From contig NC_079514.1 of NCBI RefSeq assembly GCF_000801105.2, forward strand, positions 45,264,515 through 45,328,514: a stretch of 64,000 nt of DNA, in the 5' to 3' direction. The DNA is from Raphanus sativus. Its lineage: Eukaryota > Streptophyta > Magnoliopsida > Brassicales > Brassicaceae. Made by a program: the position numbers and the translations under genes. Below the pieces are notes generated by a model that worked only from the letters and a program-made list of their open reading frames with translations, did no database searches and was not told the DNA's origin. Of the stretch, positions 1 to 10,554 are shown in pieces. Each line of letters begins with the position of its first letter. The stretch's first letter is position 1.

Positions 1-1065
1 TTAAATAAACTTTATAAAAAACGTTTTACAAAGTTTTATTTTTATAATAAATTTAAAACGTTTTTAATAAAACTTTGATAAAATAAACATTGTAAACTTT
101 ATAAAAATAAAACTTTACATACAAAAAGTCTTTAATAAAGACTTTAAATAAACTTTATAAAAAACATTTTTCTAAGTTTTATTTTTATAAAAAGTTTAAA
201 ACTTTTGTAAACTTTTTAGTTTTATTAAACTTTTTAATAAAAATAACTTTTTAAAACGTTCTTAATAAAAATAAAATTTGAAAACTTTATAAAAATAAAT
301 TTACAAAAGTTTTTTAGTACAAAATGTTAAATAAAATTTATAAAAAATGTTTTACAAAGTTTTATTTTTATAAGAAGTTCAAAACGTTTGTAAATTTTTT
401 AGTTTTATTAAACTTAAGAAAAAATAAAAATAGAACAAAAGTTTGTGAAAATCACAAAACAAACTATGGAGAAATCATAGATTGATGAAGAAAAAAATGC
501 AAAATCGTTTTTTTTTATATTTTGACAAAATAAATCGATCAAAACACATTCTAGGAAGTTAAAATATTTTTAGGATGTTTTAGAATATTTACTTAACTGA
601 AATCTCTTTAAATTTCGTAATAACATGTAGAACATATGAGTAGATTCTAGATTTTACGTTCCCGAAATTTTAGAATATTTCATAAAAGTAGAACATACAT
701 TCCACAGGAAAGTGACTATTTTACGAATAATATAAAAAGTAGATTGTTCTTTGTAAAAAAACAGATAAATATGTTTAATCTAGAATTCGTTTTCTACTAA
801 CTCATTTTCCGTAAAAGACGCAATCTACTTTTAGTAGAATGTAATTTAAATTTTTTATTTATTAAGTTTTCCAGCCAAAAAATACATGTTTGTGTATATG
901 AATGTTTTGTTAATTGTTTATATTTTTATAATTTTTTTGATTTATAAAACTATTTATTTCATTAATTTAAGAAATAAAAAGGATAAAAACAAAATAAAAT
1001 GGACAAAAATAATTTTATACTAAAAGACAACCATGCTGTTTTTTGTTCTGTTTTAGCAATTTTCC
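1..1065 (+). mobile_element. End of a Mutator-like MITE, cut by the window edge
   Basis: Very AT-rich sequence built from variants of AAAACGTTT and TTTATAAA. It ends at about 1054-1065 with GCAATTTTCC, close to the terminal repeat GGCAATTTTCCC of the element at 55653-57363. The last 500 bases of both share the same order of motifs, including runs of TAGAATATTT and GTAGAA. The left end lies outside the window, and no coding sequence is visible. Seen: sequence similarity and end motif. Inferred: membership of the same family as the right-hand copy. Confidence 0.6.
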
Positions 1066-1364
1066 TTTATTTTTTTTACCTAAAAACAATTTTTCCTAGG
1101 GGATATAGATGAGTGAACAAACAAACCATTCTTCTTTTGGCCGGAGCACAATGTACACACATTATGGTCGGTTTTATTAGAATAGATGCATCCAAGTTGA
1201 AAACTGTGTGGGAAGCCAGCAAGGCTAAGACCAGAGTAACATAACCGAAAAAAAAACAAAATTCGAGTCTGAAACACATGATGAAGCTAACAAATAACAT
1301 ACGCTTTAGACAAAACAAAGAAAAAGTTAACTTGTCACACAAACACAAACTACACCGTTTTCAC
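1066..1364. other. 3' flank of the clathrin light chain gene
   Basis: About 300 bases between the MITE end and the clathrin stop codon. It is the expected place for the 3' untranslated region of the minus-strand gene. Open frames here have no recognisable protein character. No clear polyadenylation signal could be chosen. Confidence 0.3.
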
Positions 1365-2631
1365 TCACGAGTCAACTTCAGATGGTGTGGGTACTTTAGG
1401 CTTCATATGAGAAGGTGGACTGTGCTTGAGTCTCGTGATCACTTGACGCATACGAGACAAATCAGTTGGCTTCCCTGGTTTTGGCCCCTGTATCACAGTT
1501 ACAGAAGCTTGCTTCTTCTTTCCTTTCTTCTCTAATACTGGTACTTCACGAGGAATGAGTTCAGCAATCGCCTTCCAGCTGTTTTTGTCAGCTTCAGCAT
1601 AAAACTTTTCTTGGCTCTCCAAATACAACTGGCAATCAAAAGAGCATGAGAACTCATCACAAAGTCTAAACTCAAATTTTGAATGATTGAAACACAAGTT
1701 GGATTTTGAACTCATGAGGCAAATCACCTTCTCTTTCTCGCGGTTGGATTTCTTGTTGTTTTCAATAGTAATGCTACGCTTGCTGTAGAACTCTGCCTTG
1801 TATTGATCTGCTGTTTCTATAATCTGCTGAACCATTTCTTTCTCCTTCTTCTCCTTCTCTTCCAATCTCAGAGCATTTAACCTTGATGAAACACACATAA
1901 AACACAACACTTTTCAATATAATCTAATTAGAGATATTCATAGTCATAGATTGTGGCTAAGAGGTATCAACCACAGATAGTAACAGAGCCACTCACATGG
2001 ACCATACTTAATTTTGGCGTACTTCAATTTAAGGGAGATAACTTGTTGAAAACACTACAAGACCCCATGGAACTATGTTTAGGTCAACCTTGGAGTTGAG
2101 ACTTGGTCAATGGGTATTTAACAGATTGGCTAAATTAGTATTTTTAAGAGCAAAGATTAATCTTTTTTTTTTGGTCAACGAGCAAAGATTAATCTAAATT
2201 AAGGTTTTAAGAGCAAAGATTAATCTGAATTAGGGTTTTATGATCAAAGATTACTTGCGTGACGAAGCAAGTAAAGGAACAAGAAACTGCATGCATGAAG
2301 AAAATATTTACCTTCGCCACTCCCTGAGAGCAAAACCTTCCTCTTTCTCCATGACCGATGAAAAAGGCAAGTCATCGGAACCGTTTTTCAACGGCGGAGA
2401 TTGAGTTTCCGGTAGTTCCTTCTGCGGCGATGAGATATCTTCTTGGTTGGAGTAAGGAGACGAATCGCCGCCCCTTGGTAAGTCTTTCTCGAAACTAGAG
2501 AAGGACGAGTCAAACCGCTGCGACTGGAACCGAGACTCGTAAGCCTTGTAGTTTCCTCCGTCGATGCCATCTACTTCTCCAGAACGATTTGACTCACCTT
2601 GTGAATCGTCGTTGCTCAAAGATGACGACAT
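1365..2631 (-). CDS. CLC3: Clathrin light chain, CLC3-like, three exons
   Basis: Clathrin light chains bind the heavy-chain hub and help coat assembly at the trans-Golgi and plasma membrane. Exon 1 is 2631-2312, exon 2 is 1881-1728 and exon 3 is 1628-1365 with the stop. Introns 1 (2311-1882) and 2 (1727-1629) have GT and AG ends and join in frame, giving 245 residues. Exon 1 starts with MSSSLSND and ends in the conserved [11 protein letters not shown]. Exon 2 carries the charged heavy-chain-binding helix ([17 protein letters not shown]). Exon 3 has [13 protein letters not shown] and [18 protein letters not shown], hallmarks of the plant family. A longer open frame continues upstream of 2631, but MSSSLSND matches the known family start. 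The C-terminus stops at PSEVDS, apparently shorter than remembered Arabidopsis CLC3 (about 258 residues). The paralogue assignment rests on N-terminal resemblance and gene order. Confidence 0.9.
1882..2311 (-). repeat. Short direct repeats in clathrin intron 1
   Basis: Within the first intron the motif GAGCAAAGATTAATCT occurs three times (about 2150, 2190 and 2210 on the plus strand), with a diverged fourth near 2250. They are spaced a few tens of bases apart. The intron still has intact splice ends, so the repeats look neutral. Confidence 0.55.
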
Positions 2632-3133
2632 GGCTTCTCTCTTTAGCTTCTGTTGGTTTCTTTCTCGAAAAGTCTTCTTTGCTCTGTTTCGAGAGTTCAC
2701 ACTTGTTGTCGTAACGACGAGGTTCTTCTCAGAAGCGTTACGTGGATTTTTATTATTGGTTGGCGAGTTAAGACCACGGAAGTAATGAAAGCGATACATC
2801 GTAAGTATCGTGGATCTGACTCATCTGATTATTCTTACGTGTGCTGTTATAAATGGTGCAAAGTAGCATGCATATAGTGGACCTCGATGGACGCGATTAT
2901 ACCAACAGCTTTCTTGATGGGCTTTTATATGGTGGCCTTTGAAGATACTCAAGTAACCTTTATGTTCTTGGAACAACAGAACGTACGTTCCGACTTTTGA
3001 AAAATAAAAAATGTAACTAGTTGTTTCTGAGTTCGACCGGAGAAAACTACTTTTTGTTAACGAGATGTACAAAAAGCATGCGACTCTTCATCAATATTAT
3101 ACAAAAAGTCTCAAACCACTTAGAAAAAAGGAA
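2632..3133. other. Interval between the clathrin gene and the sulfate transporter remnant
   Basis: About 500 bases. It holds the 5' flank of the minus-strand clathrin gene and, toward 3130, the 3' flank of the transporter remnant. A frame open upstream of the clathrin start reaches 2799 but lacks family character, so 2632 onward is read as 5' untranslated region and promoter. No TATA box was chosen with confidence. Confidence 0.35.
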
Positions 3134-3513
3134 CTAGACGCTGTTCCAAGGCTCTTTAGAGGCTGGTACGGTTCTTAACGTGTGTATCATGTAGCTACAA
3201 GCCTCTACGGCTTCCCTAACCGTCAAGAACATCCATTCTTTGCCCAAATTATCACCAACAAAGTTGGATCTTGTTAGTTTCTTCATGACCTCTCCTTTTG
3301 GATTTGCCAATACTAACTGAGGATCAAAAAAGGATATTGTGAAGAAATTAATGGAAACATATCCTAAAGGAAGTAGCATATCCTAAAGGAAGTAGCATAC
3401 CACTACTTGCTTCATGATTAAGGAGCGGTTGTTACCTTTAACTCTCTTCTATCCATGATTTTCTTAATTTCCTCCATCATACTAATACCACTAGTGTCAA
3501 TATTACCAACAGC
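3134..3513 (-). pseudogene. 3' remnant of a SULTR3;1-type sulfate transporter (STAS domain)
   Basis: SULTR3 proteins are proton-coupled sulfate transporters with a membrane core and a cytosolic C-terminal STAS domain. Only STAS sequence is present. The penultimate exon (about 3513-3436) reads AVGNIDTSGISMMEEIKK and ends in DRRELK before a GT donor. The last exon (3316-3134) begins LVLANPKGEV, continues KKLTRSNFVGDNLGKEWMF and ends PWNSV and stop. The AG acceptor at 3317-3318 and the phase-0 junction are intact. Upstream of 3513 homology stops; a short unrelated stretch and then a Helitron at 3567 follow, and no membrane-domain exon was found anywhere in the window. The remnant's tail is unbroken, so the truncation may be fairly recent. 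Order next to the clathrin gene matches Arabidopsis. It cannot make a transporter from this locus. Confidence 0.85.
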
Positions 3514-3566
3514 TGTTTTGTTTAATATACACACATACATAGTAAGTCTTTTCATCGAAGACAACA

Positions 3567-4871
3567 TCTATCTTATTAAAATAGAAACATTACAACTTCT
3601 TTTAGGTAGATTTTTAAATTAAACCTATTCAAATTAATGCTATTAATGCTATATTAACCCATATTATTAGACATCCCTTTTTATACTCCGATTTAGCAAC
3701 CATTATTTATAACAACCATCACCTAATTATTATACAGCCACTACACATGTTTCCTTATATTACTTAATATCATATTATAAACTACATACATCCACTAACA
3801 TATTATAGTATAATATAGATTACTAAAATACTATAAGATAGATTTTTAATAATACATCGATTAACATATTATATTATAAATCTGTGTGACTTAAAACATT
3901 GTTTATTTTTATACTATAGTTTAATTACGTTATATCTATCTTATTAACCATTAATTATTAACCTACATAGTTCAAAATTCAAGCAGTTTTCAACATGATT
4001 TAAAATCTTTCTTATTTATAATCTCTCTTATAGTCTTTCTTATGATTAAACCATAAAATAAAAGATATTATATTAGAAGTTTCTATACATCATGTTGAAC
4101 ATTACAGTCCAACCATTTGGATATAGTAATAGTTTTTTTCAGTTATGAAGTTGGTATCTATCTAATTTTTAAACGTGAATGAGTGGTAAACGTTTTTCCC
4201 CAAGAATTTTAAATAAAAATCTTTATAAATCTTTATTTGATAGGAAAATTCGTATATATTATATTCCGAAAATAAATGATCAAAATTAATAGTTAAGATA
4301 TTTCTTTTATTTAAATCTCCGGATTCAAGGAAGATTCAAGATAAAAGGAAAATACATAACTTATATTTAGATTGTAAGCTTATATGTAAATATGCAAGCC
4401 CAAATTTTTATTTTGAACTAGCTCATTATTACTTTAACCCAAATTCTATATATCAAACCAAATATATCATTAGACCAAGTGTAGTTTACATCAAAATACA
4501 GTCCATTTATATTCAAATATCAATAAAGTTTTCACAAATTTTATAGCAGATCATTTTACATCTTATAAGTCTGTATATTTTATTTCTATTTGATCATTTT
4601 ACAATTCTCAAGTCCGTATGTTTTATTTCTGTTTATACTAAAAACAAGATATTATGTTTTGGATTTGTCCGTTTTGAAGTGTCAACGAGTTTATATTTAT
4701 ATTCCACCCATGGACAACTTTAAATACATATAGTTCCAATAAAATTAAATACATCACACATACTAACTATTATACAACTCAAAACTATGTAATTTAAAAT
4801 AATATAAAAAACATATATAAATTTCTTGAAGCAGAAGATAAATTCGCGCAGGTGCACGGATCATGATCTAG
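3567..4871 (+). mobile_element. Non-autonomous Helitron
   Basis: Starts TCTATCTTATTAAAATAG after an A at 3566 and ends CTAG before a T at 4872, the A-T insertion rule of Helitrons. About 20 bases before the end lies a short imperfect hairpin (CGCGC and GCACG arms near 4845-4858). The 1305-bp body is AT-rich without a Rep/helicase frame. It lies just beyond the break point of the sulfate transporter remnant and could have taken part in that truncation. Confidence 0.65.
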
Positions 4872-4979
4872 TTGTCATTATTGTGTCAGATAAAATCAAG
4901 TGATAAGCAACTAAGTACTATCTCGAGATCTTAAAATTATTGCTTATCGGAACCAATTACAATCTCGAGATCTTAAACA

Positions 4980-5295
4980 AGACCTTGTGCCCATACACAC
5001 GAGACGTTTCTCTCTGTATCCTCTATAATTCCCAGAAACTATCCCACTTCAAATGTAGAAGACGACTCTGCTTTATACTCTTTCTGCTGTTGACTTGTTG
5101 ACTCTAACAACCCATCCAGCTCAGCAAGCTTCCACGTCAGCTTCTTCTCCCTCCTTGAAAGCTAATCATTCAGCATCAGGTATCTATCAATATCCCCCTC
5201 GCTAAACAAGCTTGTCCCCAAACTTCTGTAAAATTGAATGAGCCTCACACCCTGTATATTGTTCTCCCATGCATAGGTTAGGTTCTCCACCAGAC
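4980..5295 (-). pseudogene. Broken exon of an unidentified gene, split by a retrotransposon
   Basis: Reading leftward from 5295 a frame gives SLVENLTYAWENN, then FYRSLGTSLFSEGDIDRYL, a TAG at 5162-5164, and then in the same frame LSRREKKLTWKLAELDGLLE followed by a glutamine and glutamate rich tail ending FEVG. The continuing coding-like frame after the stop suggests a real exon with a nonsense change, or a true C-terminus with a chance extension. At 9358-9365 just past the retrotransposon, TTCTAG on the minus strand could be the splice acceptor. The charged tail could form a coiled coil. I do not recognise the family. Confidence 0.4.
5291..5295. repeat. Left 5-bp target site duplication (CAGAC)
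   Basis: CAGAC precedes the left LTR and is repeated exactly at 9358-9362 after the right LTR, as integrase of an LTR element would leave it. Confidence 0.95.
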
Positions 5296-5915
5296 TGTTG
5301 GAACAAAAGGGGCACCCCAATAGTACTGCAGAAAGTAAACCGAGAGACACAACAAAACAAGCAACCACTATGCTTTATTAGAATCTTCTTTAAACAATCT
5401 ATTACAAGATCTGCTTAATTCAGCTTTTACACGTCTAGTGTTAACACCCTAACACACGCTACTGAAAGATTCCTAAGCTACACCGCTTATATATCTCCTT
5501 CGTCAAGTACTTCAGCCACTGCTTCAGCACAACTCAGAACACTTCCAAGAGCTTCTCTCTCTCTATAAACTCAGCCTCTGTGTCTCTGTCTTCATACAGA
5601 CGACTCCATAGCTATTTTATATTATTCTCCACGTTCCTGAAACCTAGTTTCCAAGACAACATGAATATGGACATCTTCCATAACAATAAGTGCAACTTTC
5701 CTTTTCTTGGAATGCATTTATTCCTTTTTCTTTAAGTCATAAACTTACTTCTCAAGTTTATTCCTCTTTCCATATCTTCAAGATACTCTCTTGCTCTCCA
5801 AGTTTGTTGACTCCAGCTCAGCATCTCGACTCCACCTGGTCTTCATCACTCAACAAGACGTCTCCTTCAACAACTACGTCAGCGACTACTTCAGGGTTGA
5901 CATTTTACATCAACA
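5296..5915 (-). repeat. 3' LTR of the gag-only copia element
   Basis: 620 bp, TGTTGG to TCAACA on the plus strand. It matches 8738-9357 except at 5656. Small open frames here are chance frames within the LTR. Confidence 0.95.
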
Positions 5916-6723
5916 ATCTCCCCCTTTTAGCTTTGTGTGCCAATCAAGCACAATACCGTTCTGGTTCAACAACCATGTTTCCCACATGGAAGCTTCCATG
6001 CTAATTGTGCTTTTCTCCCCCCACGGGATGTGCACCACACCATGCTTTTCTCCCCCATGAGATAAGCACAATCTACATCAGGACGTCATCCACCATACTC
6101 TTCTCCCTCACGAGATATGCACTCCTTGTACCAGAACGTCACCATTCTCCCCCTGCTTGATTGCATACTAAGCTAAAACACAGATGCTTAAATGTCAAGC
6201 CTTATAGACAAACTCCCCCTGAGTCTATGCTTCAATCTTGTCCACTTCTCGGAAGTACTTCACCAAGTACGTCAGCACCTAACGCACACCAGTGACACCA
6301 AGAGCACGTTATCTTCAACGTACCACACGCTCACCACGAGCTCCACACGATGGCTAACTCCACCACACAGAACATCAACTCCAATGCCATAAAACTAAGT
6401 CCACATCGGACTCCAATATGAACTACTTCAAACACTGCTTCGACACCAAGCAGTAACATACACTAAGGAAACCTCTCTATTTATTCTACGAGGTCTATCT
6501 TTCTCATAAGGCACATATCTTCTTTCTTTTTCCAAGCTCAGGCAATCAACACACGTACTCTAATATAACTCCAGCTTCATGTAACATGTTACGTACTACC
6601 TCATGTAGTACTCCGCGAACTAATACTTTTCTCCCCCTTTTTGACTATGTATGTGAACTCATCACCTCTAGATAGAAAACCACGTCTTCATTCTCCCCCT
6701 ATGAGTCACATCATGGTCAAAAA

Positions 6724-7644
6724 CTAATATGAAGATTTATATCCTCCAAAGTAAGGAGGAAATCTCATTCCACCATCTCCATAGTGATCAAATCTCCTAG
6801 ACCACTTATTCCTGAGCCCAAATCCTCCATGATTAGCCCTTTGAACAGACTTGAAACACTCACGTCGAATATGTCCTTGAACTCCACAAGAATAACATAT
6901 AGGACCATGTCTCCTCATACCATAAGCTTGCACCGTTTGGTTCTTCTCCCTCAATAACTTGTAACACCTTGGCCTAATGTGCCCAATAACACCACAATGA
7001 TGACAAACATGCCGAAACTTCCGTTGAGTTGCACTCTTCAATCTAGAAACTCTCTCTGGAGCAGTCACCGTAGCAGTTGCCGTAGCAGTACGTGTAGCAG
7101 TCGTGTTCTTCACATCAGTTACAGTCTTCATTGTAGTCTTTCCATTGGATGTCTTCTTTGCAGACACTTTAACTCCTGGTCTTGTAGCAGACGTAGCTAA
7201 AACCCCAGTTTTTCCTGCTGATACAAAAATACCTTTAGCTGTAGAACTTTCTCCTTGATATCCAAGGCCACATCGATCACTTTTCCCAATACTGAGAAGA
7301 TGATCTAGCTGCTTCGTCCCACCATTCAGCATCCTCAAACCCTTCTGAGTCTCTGCAAGTTGAGCACTAATCTGTCGTGCTTCTTCTTCTTTCTCTGAAG
7401 CATACTTAAGTGCTTCAGCAACTTGAGCTTCTAGCTTAACCTTCTCCTTTGTCAACTTTGAATTCGCCTCAACCTGTTTGAGCCAATTCTCATACAGTTT
7501 TCCAGAATTCTCAGCAAGATCAAAATCCCCATCATCATCATCACTTCCACATGAAGCCCCTGTCACAGATGCTGATGCAGATCCCGCCGCAGATTTCGTC
7601 TTAGAACCAGACTCAAAAGTTGTAAACGCCACCAAGTTCTTCAA
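6724..7644 (-). CDS. Gag C-terminal part with two extra zinc knuckles
   Basis: 306 codons as an open frame. The first methionine at 7644 is probably not a true start: coding sense (KNESDIDSDDSEEL) extends upstream in the same frame to an A9 run at 7697-7705, where the preceding gag frame ends out of register. Residues 48-105 are a charged helical segment (KLYENWLKQVEAN through LAETQKGLRMLN) typical of the spacer after the knuckle in plant copia Gag-Pol. Two CCHC knuckles follow: C214, C217, H222, C227 and C250, C253, H258, C263. The tail is rich in R, G and F, suggesting RNA binding. The usual protease DSGAS motif is absent. The codons for the extra knuckles replace the place where pol normally begins. 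Confidence 0.75.
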   Translation of the reverse strand: MKNLVAFTTFESGSKTKSAAGSASASVTGASCGSDDDDGDFDLAENSGKLYENWLKQVEANSKLTKEKVKLEAQVAEALKYASEKEEEARQISAQLAETQKGLRMLNGGTKQLDHLLSIGKSDRCGLGYQGESSTAKGIFVSAGKTGVLATSATRPGVKVSAKKTSNGKTTMKTVTDVKNTTATRTATATATVTAPERVSRLKSATQRKFRHVCHHCGVIGHIRPRCYKLLREKNQTVQAYGMRRHGPICYSCGVQGHIRRECFKSVQRANHGGFGLRNKWSRRFDHYGDGGMRFPPYFGGYKSSY

Positions 7645-8651
7645 CTCTTCACTATCATCTGAATCAATATCAGATTCATTCTTGACGTCACTGTTATTTT
7701 TTTTTGCTTCAGTAAATTGTCACATTTCTTCTGAGCATTACCAAATTCATTACCCTCAAAGCTTTTGAATCTTAGTCTCTTGAAAGTTGGACACTCCCTT
7801 TTGAAGTGCCCATATCCTCTGCATTTGTAACATTGCACCTCTGTATTGACGCATTGCTCGCCAGCTTCATGTCTTCGCTTTCTCAAACCAACTTTCTCAT
7901 GTCCTTGCCACTTTATCATTTCCTGTAGTACTTGGTGAAGCACGCGAATCATCTTGATCACCTCATCTTCATTCTCTGATTTTTGACTTGTTGTTTCATC
8001 AACTGCCAAATTCACTTCAGTATGATTCCCCACGTCATCAAGCTCCATCTCATGAGCTTTTAACATCCCTACAACTTCATGAAAGCTGAATTTATCTATG
8101 TCAAGAGACACAAACATTGCTGCCTTATAAGCTGTGAATCTTTCTGGTAGACACCTTAAAAACTTCTTCACCAGTTTCTTGTCCTTGTATTCCATGCCCA
8201 GAACACGAGCCTCTTGTGCTAACCCACTGAGTTGAGAACTAAAATCTGATACAGATTCATGTTCTTTCATCTTCAAGTTCTCAAATTTTGATTTGAGAAA
8301 ATCCATCCTTAAGCTCTTAACCTTCTCAGTTCCTTCAAAGTGTAATTGCAGAATATCCCACGCCTCTTTTGCATTCTTGCATCCTTGAATAAGATCTAGC
8401 TGTTTCTTTGTGACTGATGTAAAAATACCAAATAAAGCTTTTGCATTGTGCCTTGACATATCCTTCTCACGCTTTGTCCATTTAGCCAATGGTTTGTTGA
8501 CCACAACACCATCTTTATCTACTGTCTTGGGAACTTCATAGCCATCTTCTACTGATGCCCAAACATCCATATCAATACTTTGTAAGCTTGCCTTCATCTT
8601 TGCTTTCCAATGCCCATATTGTTCTGGATCTAGCATAAACTCAACCACCAT
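7641..8651 (-). CDS. Copia-type Gag polyprotein, N-terminal part
   Basis: 336 codons. The N-terminus has the Gag pre-domain pattern DPEQYGHWKAKM with VWASVEDGYE, then a UBN2-type Gag core (about 60-190: AKALFGIFTSVTKKQL, WDILQLHFEG, LRMDFLKSKFENLKM, FLRCLPERFT). One CCHC knuckle lies at residues 274-287 (C, C, H, C in CYKCRGYGHFKREC). Gag packages the element's RNA into cytoplasmic particles. The last 20 or so residues look out of frame because of a length change in the A9 run at 7697-7705; the downstream frame 6724-7644 then continues the expected protein. Methionine at 8651 lies about 70 bases from the primer-binding site, as expected for a gag start. Confidence 0.85.
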   Translation of the reverse strand: MVVEFMLDPEQYGHWKAKMKASLQSIDMDVWASVEDGYEVPKTVDKDGVVVNKPLAKWTKREKDMSRHNAKALFGIFTSVTKKQLDLIQGCKNAKEAWDILQLHFEGTEKVKSLRMDFLKSKFENLKMKEHESVSDFSSQLSGLAQEARVLGMEYKDKKLVKKFLRCLPERFTAYKAAMFVSLDIDKFSFHEVVGMLKAHEMELDDVGNHTEVNLAVDETTSQKSENEDEVIKMIRVLHQVLQEMIKWQGHEKVGLRKRRHEAGEQCVNTEVQCYKCRGYGHFKRECPTFKRLRFKSFEGNEFGNAQKKCDNLLKQKKITVTSRMNLILIQMIVKS

Positions 8652-8723
8652 GCTTTCTGCTGTACTTTATCTTCCCTTCCTTCCTCTTGCCTTCGGGATC
8701 CTCACCAGTAACTTAGGTGACCC

Positions 8724-8735
8724 GCTCTGATACCA
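8724..8735 (-). other. Primer-binding site, initiator Met tRNA
   Basis: TGGTATCAGAGC on the minus strand, two bases inside the right LTR. This is the standard plant copia primer site and sets the element's orientation. Confidence 0.93.
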
Positions 8736-8737
8736 CT

Positions 8738-9357
8738 TGTTGGAACAAAAGGGGCACCCCAATAGTACTGCAGAAAGTAAACCGAGAGACACAACAAAAC
8801 AAGCAACCACTATGCTTTATTAGAATCTTCTTTAAACAATCTATTACAAGATCTGCTTAATTCAGCTTTTACACGTCTAGTGTTAACACCCTAACACACG
8901 CTACTGAAAGATTCCTAAGCTACACCGCTTATATATCTCCTTCGTCAAGTACTTCAGCCACTGCTTCAGCACAACTCAGAACACTTCCAAGAGCTTCTCT
9001 CTCTCTATAAACTCAGCCTCTGTGTCTCTGTCTTCATACAGACGACTCCATAGCTATTTTATATTATTCTCCACGTTCCTGAAACCTAGTTTCCAAGGCA
9101 ACATGAATATGGACATCTTCCATAACAATAAGTGCAACTTTCCTTTTCTTGGAATGCATTTATTCCTTTTTCTTTAAGTCATAAACTTACTTCTCAAGTT
9201 TATTCCTCTTTCCATATCTTCAAGATACTCTCTTGCTCTCCAAGTTTGTTGACTCCAGCTCAGCATCTCGACTCCACCTGGTCTTCATCACTCAACAAGA
9301 CGTCTCCTTCAACAACTACGTCAGCGACTACTTCAGGGTTGACATTTTACATCAACA
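8738..9357 (-). repeat. 5' LTR of the gag-only copia element
   Basis: 620 bp with TG and CA ends. This copy should carry the element's promoter, on the minus strand. Followed by the CAGAC duplication at 9358-9362. Confidence 0.95.
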
Positions 9358-9362
9358 CAGAC

Positions 9363-10466
9363 TAGAACATGGCAAAGATGTTAAAGGTTATCCAACCTTC
9401 CAAGCAAATGACTTCATTTGTCTGGTATCCTTCTCGGTGTTTCCGTGATGGTAGATTTTCTGAACGTTATTTCACATAACTTCTGCACCTCAACTGCAGA
9501 ACAGCCTTACAACTCATTTTTTCTGTAAAAAGTGTCTGATATGAGGCATCTTTTCCCTTAGCCACAATCTGTTCATATATTGCAGAACTTGTCGCTCATT
9601 GTTTATTGAATCAAAAATGATTCACTCTTTGTAATCATTGCCCCCAAATGGAACACTATAGCAAGCCTTTTGTTAAACGGCAGCAGAAAAATGCACTCTG
9701 CCCTTCCCATTTCAGATCCACCAACTCCAAACAAAATACTCGATAGCGACTTATTTCTCCACCTGTATTTGACTTGAAACTTCTTATCAGTAAGAGTTTG
9801 TATCTCAGTTGTTGCAGCATTCTTGGTTATCCATTGCATCATACACAACAGGCAGAGGCGCAGAGCAGTGTATTAATATGGGCGCTCTTGAGTTGCTTCT
9901 CCACCACACACCCCACATATATGTAATGAGTTGAGATGCATAACAACAACCACTAAAATTCCCTTCACATGTAAATACGACCCTCATTGTAATCACCACC
10001 GGCTGAAAAACACCACAATCCCTCATCAGGTGTACGAAAACTTTTTTGCTTTTGTATTCATACTAACTAAAAATTACAAATAGATTTTATTTGATATTTA
10101 TATATGTTTTTAGCTATTAAAATTTAGGGTTTATGATTTAGAAAATAAAGTTAGGACGTTTAGAGTAATTTAGTCATTTTATTTTTTAGTTAGTGCTAAT
10201 TTAATAATTTTGTATAATGATTTTGTCATAATATTTTTTTAACTCTATCTAAGTGCCCTAAATTATTCCCACTTAGACGTCCCTTTTTGTCATTCAAAAC
10301 AAAATTATATCCTAATATGGTTTAAATATGTTTATAGTTTAAAAATAGTCATCAATTTGAATTTCCATAATTTTGAATCCATAAGTTTCATATATTTTCA
10401 TAATTATTGTTCGCATTATATGAAATTAACTCTTGGTTCTCATGTATCTGTCATTTTCGATCATTA
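9363..10466. other. Gene-poor interval, possible decayed exons
   Basis: About 1.1 kb. Minus-strand frames at 9603-9848 and 9805-10026 have mixed, exon-like composition but no family I recognise and no shared open frame, so they may be decayed parts of the gene represented at 4980-5295. From 10030 the sequence is AT-rich with no credible feature up to the Helitron end at 10467. Confidence 0.3.
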
Positions 10467-10554
10467 CTAGGATTAAACTCGCCCTACGGACGGATAAATA
10501 ATTAATATAAATATATTAAAATGTTTAATTTATTTTTCTGAAAATAAAATTAGT

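Larger units (their letters stand above)
5296..9357 (-). mobile_element. Young gag-only copia-type LTR retrotransposon
   Basis: A complete 4062-bp element: 620-bp LTRs at 5296-5915 and 8738-9357, bounded by TG and CA and flanked by CAGAC target duplications. On the minus strand the primer-binding site TGGTATCAGAGC (8724-8735) matches initiator methionine tRNA and lies next to the right LTR. A purine-rich tract (about 5917-5931) lies inside the left LTR. The LTRs differ at one base that I can see (5656 against 9098), so insertion is very recent. The interior codes only for Gag-like protein; no protease, integrase, reverse transcriptase or RNase H was found. It therefore probably moves with enzymes of another copia element. 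The interior also has about 800 bases (5916-6723) with no credible gene. Confidence 0.93.
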
